From: JBARCX01 sp049794535 | GTDB taxonomy: Bacteria; Pseudomonadota; Gammaproteobacteria; Xanthomonadales; Rhodanobacteraceae | Length of the DNA stretch: 9,906 nucleotides | Direction: 5' to 3' | Assembly: GCA_049794535.1 (NCBI GenBank) | Contig: JBARCX010000375.1 | Span: 1 to 9,906, forward strand | Shown: piece after piece, positions 1 through 5,864 of the stretch | How positions within the stretch are numbered: position 1 is the stretch's first letter | Layout: every line of letters begins with the position of its first letter | The notes under the pieces: model-generated | Told to the model about the DNA's origin: nothing | Seen by the model: only the letters and a program-made list of their open reading frames with translations | Database searches by the model: none | Translations under genes and position numbers: made by a program

Positions 1-1
1 G

Positions 2-82
2 CGTCGGGAATACAACGAAGAACGACCTAAGAAGGCACTCGGTGGGCTGACGCCCGCCGATTACGCAAAGCAGTTAAAGTGA
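2..82 (+). CDS. IS3-family transposase (OrfB), C-terminal end only
   Basis: An open frame enters from the left edge and stops with TGA at 80-82. It encodes about 26 residues ending YNEERPKKALGGLTPADYAK plus four more. The pattern Y-N-x-x-R-P-x-x-A-L-x-x-L-T-P-x-x-Y is the classic end of IS3-family integrase-type (DDE) transposases, just downstream of the catalytic Glu. The gene would run left to right, convergent with the MNIO gene. Only the tail is visible, so it is unknown whether the element is intact. It marks one side of the peptide cluster as having seen transposition. Confidence 0.85.
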   Translation, partial: RREYNEERPKKALGGLTPADYAKQLK

Positions 83-140
83 CAATGGGCTCCAAAGCAT
101 CCCGCTACTCAAGGCGGGGGGACGTCGCTTGCCGCACACC
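83..140 (+). mobile_element. probable right-hand end of the IS3-family element
   Basis: IS3-family elements normally end within about 20-80 bases of the orfB stop codon, so the terminal inverted repeat should lie here. A G-rich tract followed by GACGTC (about 115-126) looks like the terminal part. The matching left inverted repeat is outside the window, so the exact end and the target duplication cannot be set. Confidence 0.4.
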
Positions 141-155
141 TAGACGTGGAAAGCA

Positions 156-1061
156 CTACAAACTGGACTTAAGCACGATGTCTCTCGTGCGTCCAAGATC
201 TCGCTCAATTACTTCCCTAGAGAAAAGTGGGTCCGAGTTGTATTCGAGCGTTACCGCTTTAGGCTTATGGAGCCTACAAACTTGGGCGAGCAACTGAAAA
301 GTGCTTTCACGAGCGGGGATGGCATGGTCGTCCCAAGCTATGTCTGCATCGGCCGTATAGCCAGCTATGTGTATTTCGCTAACGCGGTCAAGAGGAATGT
401 GACTCAAAATCGAGTTCGGGTCCAAAGAGCCGTTGAATGCTGTTATCTCCAAATGAGCCAAGTCCAGCAATAGCTTTTGCGTTGGAAAATCTCGGCACAA
501 CTTGCTAACAAAATCCCACTGAGTCATAGCGCTTCCGGGCATGTCAAAGTAGATGGGCCCATTCTCGACTATCACAGGAACTTCGAACAAGTCTTCGTAG
601 AGAGAAACGTTGTGCCCAAGACGCTCAAGCACTGAGGGGCTGAATTGTGGACTGACCGTATAGCCAACATCATACGTCGACGAATCAGTGCCAGATGATT
701 TCGAGAGAGAATCTGTGATTCCCTCCTCGGAGCCTTGGGGAAGCATGCGGGCTGGATCATCCATCCGTAGATAAGCGATATGCTCGCCGAGCCACGGTGT
801 GCGGGACTCTTTGATCCAGCTTTTTATAAGCTCCGCCATCCCTGGAGATGGCGGAGCATTACCGGCTAACGACAAGCTCGCACAATGCAAAATCACATCT
901 GTGCGATCGCAAAGCTTGGACAGTAAATCTCGCTGTCGATAAAGAACTTCAACCGGAACCTCAACATAATCGACAAGGCCTGGACAATCGTTCAATAACT
1001 GAGGAACAAAGGAGGCGTAAGAGATACCAACTCTGACCTCTTGTTTATCTGGCGTTTTCAT
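156..1061 (-). CDS. MNIO (DUF692/UPF0276) multinuclear iron oxidase, RiPP-modifying
   Basis: This 301-residue protein is a TIM-barrel enzyme of the DUF692 family, now called MNIO: multinuclear non-heme iron-dependent oxidases that rearrange Cys, Asp or other residues of precursor peptides. Family landmarks occur in order: LHCASLSL (58-65), GEH (92-94), VENGPIYF (165-172, where typical members have LENPSSY), LLLDLAH...N (197-210), EIHIAGY (229-235), DDH (244-246) and LEY (272-274). His59, Glu93, Asp200, His203, His231, Asp244, His246 and Glu273 sit where the family has metal ligands. A Ser- and Asp-rich stretch (about 110-130) has no obvious family counterpart. The start is ATG at 1061, 27 bases after the stop of the small peptide gene; its own SD is weak, so translation probably depends on that upstream gene. 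By analogy with ApyH it may act on the C-terminal Asp of that peptide. The family call is firm; the reaction is inferred. Confidence 0.85.
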   Translation of the reverse strand: MKTPDKQEVRVGISYASFVPQLLNDCPGLVDYVEVPVEVLYRQRDLLSKLCDRTDVILHCASLSLAGNAPPSPGMAELIKSWIKESRTPWLGEHIAYLRMDDPARMLPQGSEEGITDSLSKSSGTDSSTYDVGYTVSPQFSPSVLERLGHNVSLYEDLFEVPVIVENGPIYFDMPGSAMTQWDFVSKLCRDFPTQKLLLDLAHLEITAFNGSLDPNSILSHIPLDRVSEIHIAGYTADADIAWDDHAIPARESTFQLLAQVCRLHKPKAVTLEYNSDPLFSREVIERDLGRTRDIVLKSSL

Positions 1062-1088
1062 GAGCGCTCGTCGAAGAATGTTGAGGTA

Positions 1089-1292
1089 TTAGTCGACTTG
1101 CTGACCGTAAACAGTGCCTGCAATCACGAGCGTAGCCGTGGCGACAGACATCAGTGTCACGGCCAATTTGCCACGTGCCTGGATTGCGCGAAGAGCACGT
1201 GCTCGGATGCTTTCATCCAAAACAGTAATTTCGTTCGATTCATTTTCAATTGGATCGGTTGGCGTTGCGCTTACATCATTTTTGATGTTCAT
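1089..1292 (-). CDS. Candidate RiPP precursor peptide, 67 residues
   Basis: This is a small leftward gene immediately before the MNIO gene. The start is ATG at 1292-1290 with GCAAGGAT (1299-1306 on the plus strand) giving an SD about 7 bases upstream, so it is probably really translated. The N-terminal half is polar and acidic (residues 1-28). A helical basic stretch follows (R30-K42), then a hydrophobic run (L43-G59), and it ends TVYGQQVD. Tyr62 is the only aromatic residue; there is no Cys, His, Phe or Trp. The C-terminal residue is Asp67. Tyr-Gly-Gln fits the three-residue aromatic-X-X motif used by cyclophane-forming radical SAM enzymes. C-terminal Asp fits the MNIO chemistry known for aminopyruvatides. 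The hydrophobic run could be part of a leader, a signal-peptide-like segment or a membrane anchor. An alternative is a small membrane protein unrelated to RiPP chemistry. I do not recognise the sequence as a named family. Confidence 0.65.
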   Translation of the reverse strand: MNIKNDVSATPTDPIENESNEITVLDESIRARALRAIQARGKLAVTLMSVATATLVIAGTVYGQQVD

Positions 1293-1298
1293 TCCATA

Positions 1299-1306
1299 AT
1301 CCTTGC
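1299..1306 (-). promoter_or_regulatory. Ribosome binding site of the precursor gene
   Basis: On the minus strand GCAAGGAT lies with its AAGGA core about 7 bases before the ATG at 1292-1290. It is a better SD than that of the following MNIO gene and supports the short peptide being expressed, probably at a higher level than the enzyme. Confidence 0.65.
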
Positions 1307-1336
1307 GCTCTATGATGGATGGGCTGCCTAAGCAGG

Positions 1337-1349
1337 CCCCAAAATGGGG
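1337..1349. promoter_or_regulatory. Small hairpin in the precursor leader
   Basis: CCCCA-AAA-TGGGG is a perfect 5-bp inverted repeat with a 3-base loop. It lies in the predicted 5' leader of the leftward transcript, about 45 bases before the precursor start. It may be a minor RNA structure. It is short and could be chance. Confidence 0.25.
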
Positions 1350-1405
1350 AGAAGATATTTAAAGATCAACATCTCGCCCCTCGTTTCCAGCCTGAAAATC
1401 CTCAT

Positions 1406-1433
1406 GGCGTATAGCCCTAATGGGTTATGCGCC
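1406..1433. promoter_or_regulatory. 28-bp imperfect dyad at the leftward transcription start
   Basis: Arms GGCGTATAGCCC (1406-1417) and GGGTTATGCGCC (1422-1433) flank a TAAT loop, and 10 of 12 positions are complementary. In plus-strand RNA the two mismatches become G-U wobbles. The dyad begins about where the leftward promoter would start transcription, roughly +1 to +28. It could be an operator for a dimeric regulator or a 5' hairpin in the precursor mRNA. No run of T follows in either direction, so it is not a typical terminator. Confidence 0.45.
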
Positions 1434-1440
1434 GTAAATC

Positions 1441-1469
1441 AATAAACACTTTAAATCGACAGCTGTCAA
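1441..1469 (-). promoter_or_regulatory. Sigma70-type promoter for precursor and MNIO
   Basis: On the minus strand there is a perfect -35 TTGACA (plus positions 1469-1464), a 17-base spacer and a -10 TTTATT (1446-1441; 4 of 6 matches). Transcription would start near 1434 and leave a leader of about 140 bases before the precursor ATG. A 10-bp palindrome GACAGCTGTC (1458-1467) overlaps the -35 box and could be an operator. This is the best promoter-like match seen in the gap. Confidence 0.55.
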
Positions 1470-1704
1470 GGCGACAAATTTCACCATTGCGACGATGTTG
1501 CAGTCACACCTACCGGGGCGAGGACCAAGTTCTCTCGCGCCAACGGGTGGACACTACACGTCATGCCATTGGGTGGAAAGAAGTCACGACAATCGCCTGG
1601 GTTGTCGTAATCTCTGTCCCTGCATCGAGGTCGCATTCGTCACGCAATCTTCACAAGCTTTCGGCTGTGCTGAGTTCGCGTTTGTGCAATCCACGTAAGG
1701 CCGC
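1470..1704. other. Gap with no supported gene
   Basis: Open frames of 60-100 codons exist here on both strands, but none has a convincing SD or a protein-like sequence. One leftward frame would give a 40-residue Cys-containing peptide starting at 1705; it also lacks an SD. I see no RNA gene or long repeat. Confidence 0.5.
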
Positions 1705-1705
1705 A

Positions 1706-1752
1706 TGTGACTCACACTATTGTTAAGTGCAGCGCCTGAGGCGTCATTGACG
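1706..1752. promoter_or_regulatory. Three short palindromes before the rightward operon
   Basis: Three perfect 11-bp inverted repeats with a single central base occur within 47 bases: TGTGA-C-TCACA (1706-1716), CGCCT-G-AGGCG (1733-1743) and CGTCA-T-TGACG (1742-1752). The last overlaps the -35 of the candidate promoter. They may be regulator sites, but each alone could arise by chance. Confidence 0.25.
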
Positions 1753-1775
1753 AGAGGGGCGCGGGCGCGTAGCTT
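1747..1775 (+). promoter_or_regulatory. Weak promoter candidate for the rightward operon
   Basis: TTGACG (1747-1752), a 17-base spacer and TAGCTT (1770-1775) form a weak sigma70-like pair about 130 bases before the radical SAM start. The -35 is good (5 of 6) and the -10 is poor (3 of 6). TAAATA a few bases further on is an alternative -10 with a spacer that is too long. Confidence 0.3.
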
Positions 1776-1892
1776 AAATAAACAGGCTTCGCCGGAACTC
1801 GACGCACGGGGCGGCGTACAGGCGGCATCGACGTAGTCCGGTTGCGAAGTATGAACCAGTCCTCGAGGGCACTTCGATTGAACAGCGGACTC

Positions 1893-1898
1893 AAGGAG
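1893..1898 (+). promoter_or_regulatory. Ribosome binding site deciding the radical SAM start
   Basis: AAGGAG lies 6 bases before ATG 1905 but only 3 bases before the GTG at 1902, so ATG 1905 is the better start. A second ATG at 1917 is too far from it. Confidence 0.7.
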
Positions 1899-1904
1899 TG
1901 AGTG

Positions 1905-3086
1905 ATGGGTGGGATCATGGTGAATGAGTTCATGACCTCCGCTGTCGTGAAGGTCTCGAGTAAGTGCAATTTGAATTGCACTTACTGCTATATGTACAAC
2001 CTTGAAGACCGCTCGTTTCACGACCAAGTGCCCTTCATGTCTTCTGAGGTGGCGCACGCACTGATACGGGCTGTCTCGCTTCATTGCCAGGCACATGATG
2101 TACCGACATTCACCTTCATTTTCCATGGTGGAGAACCTCTCCTCGCCAGGAACGCATTTTTTGACGACTTCGTTACGACAGCCAAAGAATTGATTCCGGC
2201 TTCTACGAAACTGGCGTTCTCAATCCAGACGAATGGCATTTTGCTTGATACCAAGCGTAGCGAGATGCTCAAGTCCCTCGGCATCCGCGTAGGGGTCAGC
2301 ATAGATGGGCCGCGTGATGCCAATGACCGATATCGGGTTGATCACAAGGGTAGAGGAAGCTATGACCGCGTCCTCAAAGGATGGCACGTAGCACAGGAGC
2401 AAGGGCTCGCGCCGGGACTTTTGACTGTTGTAGACGTCACGCAAGATGTGCGGACGTTTTACAGTCACATTCAGGACCTAAATCCGCGAAAAGCCGATGT
2501 TCTACTCCCTGATGCCAATTACGCACAGTCTCCAGAGCGACCTCTGGGCGATCGGGAGGCCTATGGCAAGTGGTTGTACAATTTATTTGAGTTGTGGGTT
2601 GAAGATGCATCCACCTCTTTTGAAATAAGGATGTTCAACACTCTTATTTCGGCCATTCTCGCAGACCCAGGCGACAAGTTCGCTTTTAGTAAGCTGCACA
2701 ATGGCATTTTCACCATCAACCCAGATGGTGGCCTGGAGACCCTGGACCTACTGAAGGCCTGTGACTCAAACTCTGCCGCGACTCCCTACAACATAACGAC
2801 AGATGCTCTGGATGCGCTTTTCCAAGTTCCGGTGATGCGTCTGTATTACTACGAACGACAAGCCGTTTGTGGCGAATGTCGAGAGTGTCCTTATTTGCGG
2901 ATATGCGGAGGTGGCTGGTTACCGCATAGATATAGCCGCGAGAATGAATTCGATAATCCATCGATTTACTGTGACGATCTGAAATATCTCTTTCGGAAAG
3001 TTATCCAGTGGATCAAGCGAGAGGCAAGCGAGCAATTGATTTCACCCGATGAAGAGCTGCATCTTTGTGAGGCTGATTCGAAATGA
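1905..3086 (+). CDS. Radical SAM/SPASM peptide maturase (cyclophane-type, FxsB/GrrM/XyeB-like)
   Basis: This 393-residue protein has the radical SAM signature C-x3-C-x2-C at Cys21, Cys25 and Cys28 (CNLNCTYCYMYN). The motif HGGEP is at 74-78, and an SIDGP strand typical of the family follows. The C-terminal SPASM region carries Cys286, then Cys322, 325, 328, 334 and 356 in the pattern CGECRECPYLRICGGGW...YC, enough for two auxiliary Fe-S clusters. Phrases such as FIFHGGEPLLA, LYYYERQAVCGECRECP and GGGWLPHRYSRENEFDNPS closely resemble the FxsB/GrrM/XyeB class, known to join an aromatic ring to a beta-carbon two residues away in precursor peptides. It is first in a four-gene operon and its stop overlaps the next start. 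A crosslink at Tyr-Gly-Gln of the neighbouring peptide is the simplest guess. A peptide epimerase or other thioether chemistry cannot be excluded. The fold call is very secure; the reaction is inferred. Confidence 0.9.
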   Translation: MGGIMVNEFMTSAVVKVSSKCNLNCTYCYMYNLEDRSFHDQVPFMSSEVAHALIRAVSLHCQAHDVPTFTFIFHGGEPLLARNAFFDDFVTTAKELIPASTKLAFSIQTNGILLDTKRSEMLKSLGIRVGVSIDGPRDANDRYRVDHKGRGSYDRVLKGWHVAQEQGLAPGLLTVVDVTQDVRTFYSHIQDLNPRKADVLLPDANYAQSPERPLGDREAYGKWLYNLFELWVEDASTSFEIRMFNTLISAILADPGDKFAFSKLHNGIFTINPDGGLETLDLLKACDSNSAATPYNITTDALDALFQVPVMRLYYYERQAVCGECRECPYLRICGGGWLPHRYSRENEFDNPSIYCDDLKYLFRKVIQWIKREASEQLISPDEELHLCEADSK

Positions 3087-3859
3087 GCTCTTTTGACGAC
3101 ATCCAAACGGCAGTCGCAAAGCATCTAATTTTTCCGGATACGCGAGCCGAAGCGGGGGAAGGCGTTTTAATTAACCCAGCCCTTCGAGAGAGGTTGAATC
3201 GATTCGCAGGCTTCATCGGTGCAGTTAGGCACGTCCAATGTCGGTCTAGCATTCCCCAGACCTTTGAGTTCTTGAAAAAAGAAGGGATCTATTACACCTT
3301 CTTTGAATTCTATGAGCCACTTTATCAGGCCAACAGACTAAGCAAGCGGGCCACGCCAGGCGATCAGCTTGAATCTCTTGTGGGGGCACTCAAGCAATTC
3401 ATTGCACAGGAACCCGCCTCGGTAGATCGCAAAAATTTGTCCTACGTGCTAGCGCACGAGTGTACCGTGTTGAAGATCAAGCAGAATCATGGAAAAGAGG
3501 CGGCCTCGGATTTATCAATCGAGGAGGAATGGCGATGGAATGGCGATGTTGTGGTGAAGAAACTGCCGCCATGGTTTGTCACCGAGTGGCTGAACTTGCA
3601 TCTGTTGGAGTCCTCCTCGACCGATGATTCGACGGATGAAATAAGCGTGCTATATCACCGCTCCCTTGGGTCTGATGCGGTGCGTGTGATGGCATGCGAT
3701 GAAGATACGGCAGCCATCGTTGCCCTGGTTGATAGCGCCATAGCGAACGCAGCGGCGGGCTCTCATGGGCTGCATGAGTCTAATACCGAAGATGCATTGG
3801 TTTCCGAGGCGCTTGCGGCACTTTCCTTGGTCGGATTGATACTTAAGAAAGAAGCATGA
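3083..3859 (+). CDS. Putative MNIO partner protein (divergent BufC/HvfC/TglI-like)
   Basis: This 258-residue soluble protein starts at an ATGA overlap with the radical SAM stop (translational coupling). It has no motif I can assign with certainty. Its layout matches MNIO partner proteins. An N-terminal helical half has a Phe/Tyr-rich segment (about 60-85), a helix with LVGALKQFIAQE (99-110), then LSYVLAHECTVLKI (119-132), which resembles the L-P-Y-L-x-D-L-A-x-L-E segment of DUF2063 proteins. A C-terminal region (about 187-255) has two strands (ISVLYHR, DAVRVMA), a helix (DEDTAAIVALVDSAI) and a last helix EALAALSLVGLIL, a PqqD-like winged-helix outline used to hold leader peptides. The middle is Trp-rich (W140, W142, W154, W159). 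It probably brings the precursor to the MNIO and perhaps to the radical SAM enzymes. This rests on fold-level resemblance by eye, not on strong identity. Confidence 0.5.
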   Translation: MSSFDDIQTAVAKHLIFPDTRAEAGEGVLINPALRERLNRFAGFIGAVRHVQCRSSIPQTFEFLKKEGIYYTFFEFYEPLYQANRLSKRATPGDQLESLVGALKQFIAQEPASVDRKNLSYVLAHECTVLKIKQNHGKEAASDLSIEEEWRWNGDVVVKKLPPWFVTEWLNLHLLESSSTDDSTDEISVLYHRSLGSDAVRVMACDEDTAAIVALVDSAIANAAAGSHGLHESNTEDALVSEALAALSLVGLILKKEA

Positions 3860-3869
3860 AGGTTAGGGG

Positions 3870-5864
3870 ATGACCATGGACATATTGTTCATCGACAACC
3901 TTCTGTTCGAAGGCGACATAAACAATCCAAAATTTGATCTGCAACCGCACCTTGGCTTGATGTCATTGGTCGGCGTGGCCGAGCGCCTGGGTCATCGAGC
4001 GGAGATTCTCGATCCGAAGCGTGAGATTGCATTGGGGCGAACGTCGCTGTCCTCCAGGCTCACTGGTGATTTATTGAATTCAATTCAAAAGAAGAATTTT
4101 GACATCATCGGATTCACGGCGCTGGGCTGCAATTTCCCTTTCGTGGTCAATCTCGCCAAGCGAGTCAGGCGATCATATCCGGATAAGAAGATTGTACTGG
4201 GAGGGCCGCATGCGACCATTCTTCATCAGGAAGTGATGGGGGCATTTCCGTGGTTCGATATTATTTTTCGCCATGAAGCAGAAGAGACCTTTGCGCGGTA
4301 CTTGCAAATGCAAGATCACCAAAACCTTCACTTGATTTCTGGAGTCACATACCGGACGCCGGAAGGCGAAGTGAAGATCAATCACGGCAAGCCGATAATT
4401 CAAGATCTCAATGTGCTTCCGCGCCATCAATATGATGCCTACGATTTTCGGGAAACTCCCGTCGATTTCATGCGGATAGAAGCAGGGCGGGGGTGCCCAT
4501 TCAGCTGTACGTTTTGCTCAACTGCGACCTTCTTCGGGAGGGAGTACCGCTTAAGAAGCCCGGAGAGCATCAAGCAAGATATGTTGTTTTTGAACGAAAA
4601 GTACGGGATAAGCGCTTTCCGTCTGAATCATGACTTGTTCACTGTCAACAAGAAGAAGGTGGCCGAGATCTGCGAGGTCATCAAGCCTCTCGCATTTACG
4701 TGGGGATGTTCAGCGCGGGCGGACTGTGTCGACACGCCTTTGCTTGAGACCATGGCCGAAGCCGGGTGTGACAGGATTTATCTTGGTGTCGAAGCGGGCA
4801 GTCGACGGATGCAGAAAATAACCCGCAAGAACTTGGATTTGTCGTTAGTCCCTGAAGTTCTCGAAACAACAGAGCGCTTGAAGATGCGGACTGTCACTTC
4901 TTTCATCGTGGGGTACCCCGAAGAAACAGAGGATGACTTCAAGGAAACGCTGAAGATGGCGGTTGACCTTCATTGCCGAGAGGCGGGGTTGAATACGTCG
5001 CAGATCCATGTGCTGACGCCCGAGCCTGGCACGGACTTGATGGAGAAGAATGCGGACGTCTTGTTCAGTGATCCTGACCCTACCGGGTTCAATATTCCGA
5101 CCCTGAACGAAGATGAGGTCGAGCTTGTCGAGGCGCATCCGAGCATTTTCTCGAATTACTTGGCATTCCCCTCCGGCTTGCCACGCGATTTGGTGAAAGC
5201 AGCAGCAAAGCTCTTTACGCTCTTGGCCGAATTACGCATAAGAGAAATAAAATATATATTGTCGCGCTACGACGGTATGTACGCGATGGCGACGTTGTTT
5301 TCGGAATGGGCTCAAAAGAACTATCTCGCCATTTCGCTTCTAAACGTCGGTTCGCTAGCATCATTTTTGAGGAGCACTGTGGGCGATGGGGACCCCTGTG
5401 TATCGATTGCAAAAACAAGGTGGGCAGTGATTAGGCTTGCTCAACAGGACCTCGAGAAAAGTCCCTCGTCGAGTATGGAGTTTCGAGAGAGCTTGCACGA
5501 AGAACTGGTTATAAGCAGTACATGCCTTCTTCTTGGAAACACTCATAAACCGGGCGACCTTGATTGGATTGTCTCTCCGACTGAGGCTGCTGAATGCCTC
5601 TCGTCGAGAGAACCTGTAGACATGGTGATATATGGGCATCGAGCCAACGGAGTTTTCGAATTTCAATTTATAGACGTAGGCGTCGACGGACTCCGACTTC
5701 TTCAGATCTTCGAACAACCTACTAGTTACGACGCCTATCTATCTGTCATGGAGACTCGTGAGGACGAAGCCATTGCCGATTGGGATCAGCTTGTGGAACT
5801 AGTTGACGCAGGAATTTTAGCCTTCCACACGAAAAGCGCCGTAAAAGAAGTCACGCTCCAATGA
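3870..5864 (+). CDS. Cobalamin-dependent radical SAM enzyme with extra C-terminal domain
   Basis: This is a 664-residue protein. The N-terminal part (about 4-140) is a Rossmann-like B12-binding domain: GLMSLVGVAERLGHRAEIL, IIGFTALG and the GGPH motif at 111-114. It lacks DxHxxG, as is usual in B12 radical SAM proteins. A radical SAM core follows with GRGCPFSCTFC giving Cys209, Cys213 and Cys216, then WGCSARAD and DRIYLGVEAGS. Such enzymes usually methylate unactivated carbons of peptides, although crosslinkers are known. Residues from about 430 on exceed a normal B12 radical SAM protein. The last 85 residues look like a winged-helix recognition domain: strand VFEFQFIDVG, helix DGLRLLQIF, final helix DQLVELVDAGIL. 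The start is ATG 3870 (GAAGG SD 7 bases upstream); ATG 3876 with AGGGG 6 bases upstream is equally possible. It lies 10 bases after the partner gene and overlaps the methyltransferase by 4. In this context C-methylation of the precursor is the likely job. Confidence 0.88.
   Translation: MTMDILFIDNLLFEGDINNPKFDLQPHLGLMSLVGVAERLGHRAEILDPKREIALGRTSLSSRLTGDLLNSIQKKNFDIIGFTALGCNFPFVVNLAKRVRRSYPDKKIVLGGPHATILHQEVMGAFPWFDIIFRHEAEETFARYLQMQDHQNLHLISGVTYRTPEGEVKINHGKPIIQDLNVLPRHQYDAYDFRETPVDFMRIEAGRGCPFSCTFCSTATFFGREYRLRSPESIKQDMLFLNEKYGISAFRLNHDLFTVNKKKVAEICEVIKPLAFTWGCSARADCVDTPLLETMAEAGCDRIYLGVEAGSRRMQKITRKNLDLSLVPEVLETTERLKMRTVTSFIVGYPEETEDDFKETLKMAVDLHCREAGLNTSQIHVLTPEPGTDLMEKNADVLFSDPDPTGFNIPTLNEDEVELVEAHPSIFSNYLAFPSGLPRDLVKAAAKLFTLLAELRIREIKYILSRYDGMYAMATLFSEWAQKNYLAISLLNVGSLASFLRSTVGDGDPCVSIAKTRWAVIRLAQQDLEKSPSSSMEFRESLHEELVISSTCLLLGNTHKPGDLDWIVSPTEAAECLSSREPVDMVIYGHRANGVFEFQFIDVGVDGLRLLQIFEQPTSYDAYLSVMETREDEAIADWDQLVELVDAGILAFHTKSAVKEVTLQ

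Noticed and set aside
79..297. 72-codon rightward frame after the transposase
   Set aside because: It overlaps the MNIO gene end antisense and is Arg/Ser-rich without family features; it is more likely IS end sequence read as a frame.
1312..1362. 16-codon rightward frame starting ATGATG
   Set aside because: There is no SD upstream, and it lies antisense within the precursor leader.
1706..1716. CRP-like site TGTGA/TCACA
   Set aside because: CRP sites need six bases between the half sites; here there is one.
1427..1726. Rightward frames of 99 and 67 codons in the gap as possible second precursors
   Set aside because: There is no SD at either start. The composition is random-looking and Arg/Ser-rich, and there is no link to a modifying enzyme beyond location.
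1584..2126. 180-codon open frame on the minus strand across the gap and the start of the radical SAM gene
   Set aside because: It overlaps a certain gene antisense, has no SD, and its sequence has no protein-like pattern. Its last 40 residues, with Cys, looked peptide-like but also lack an SD.
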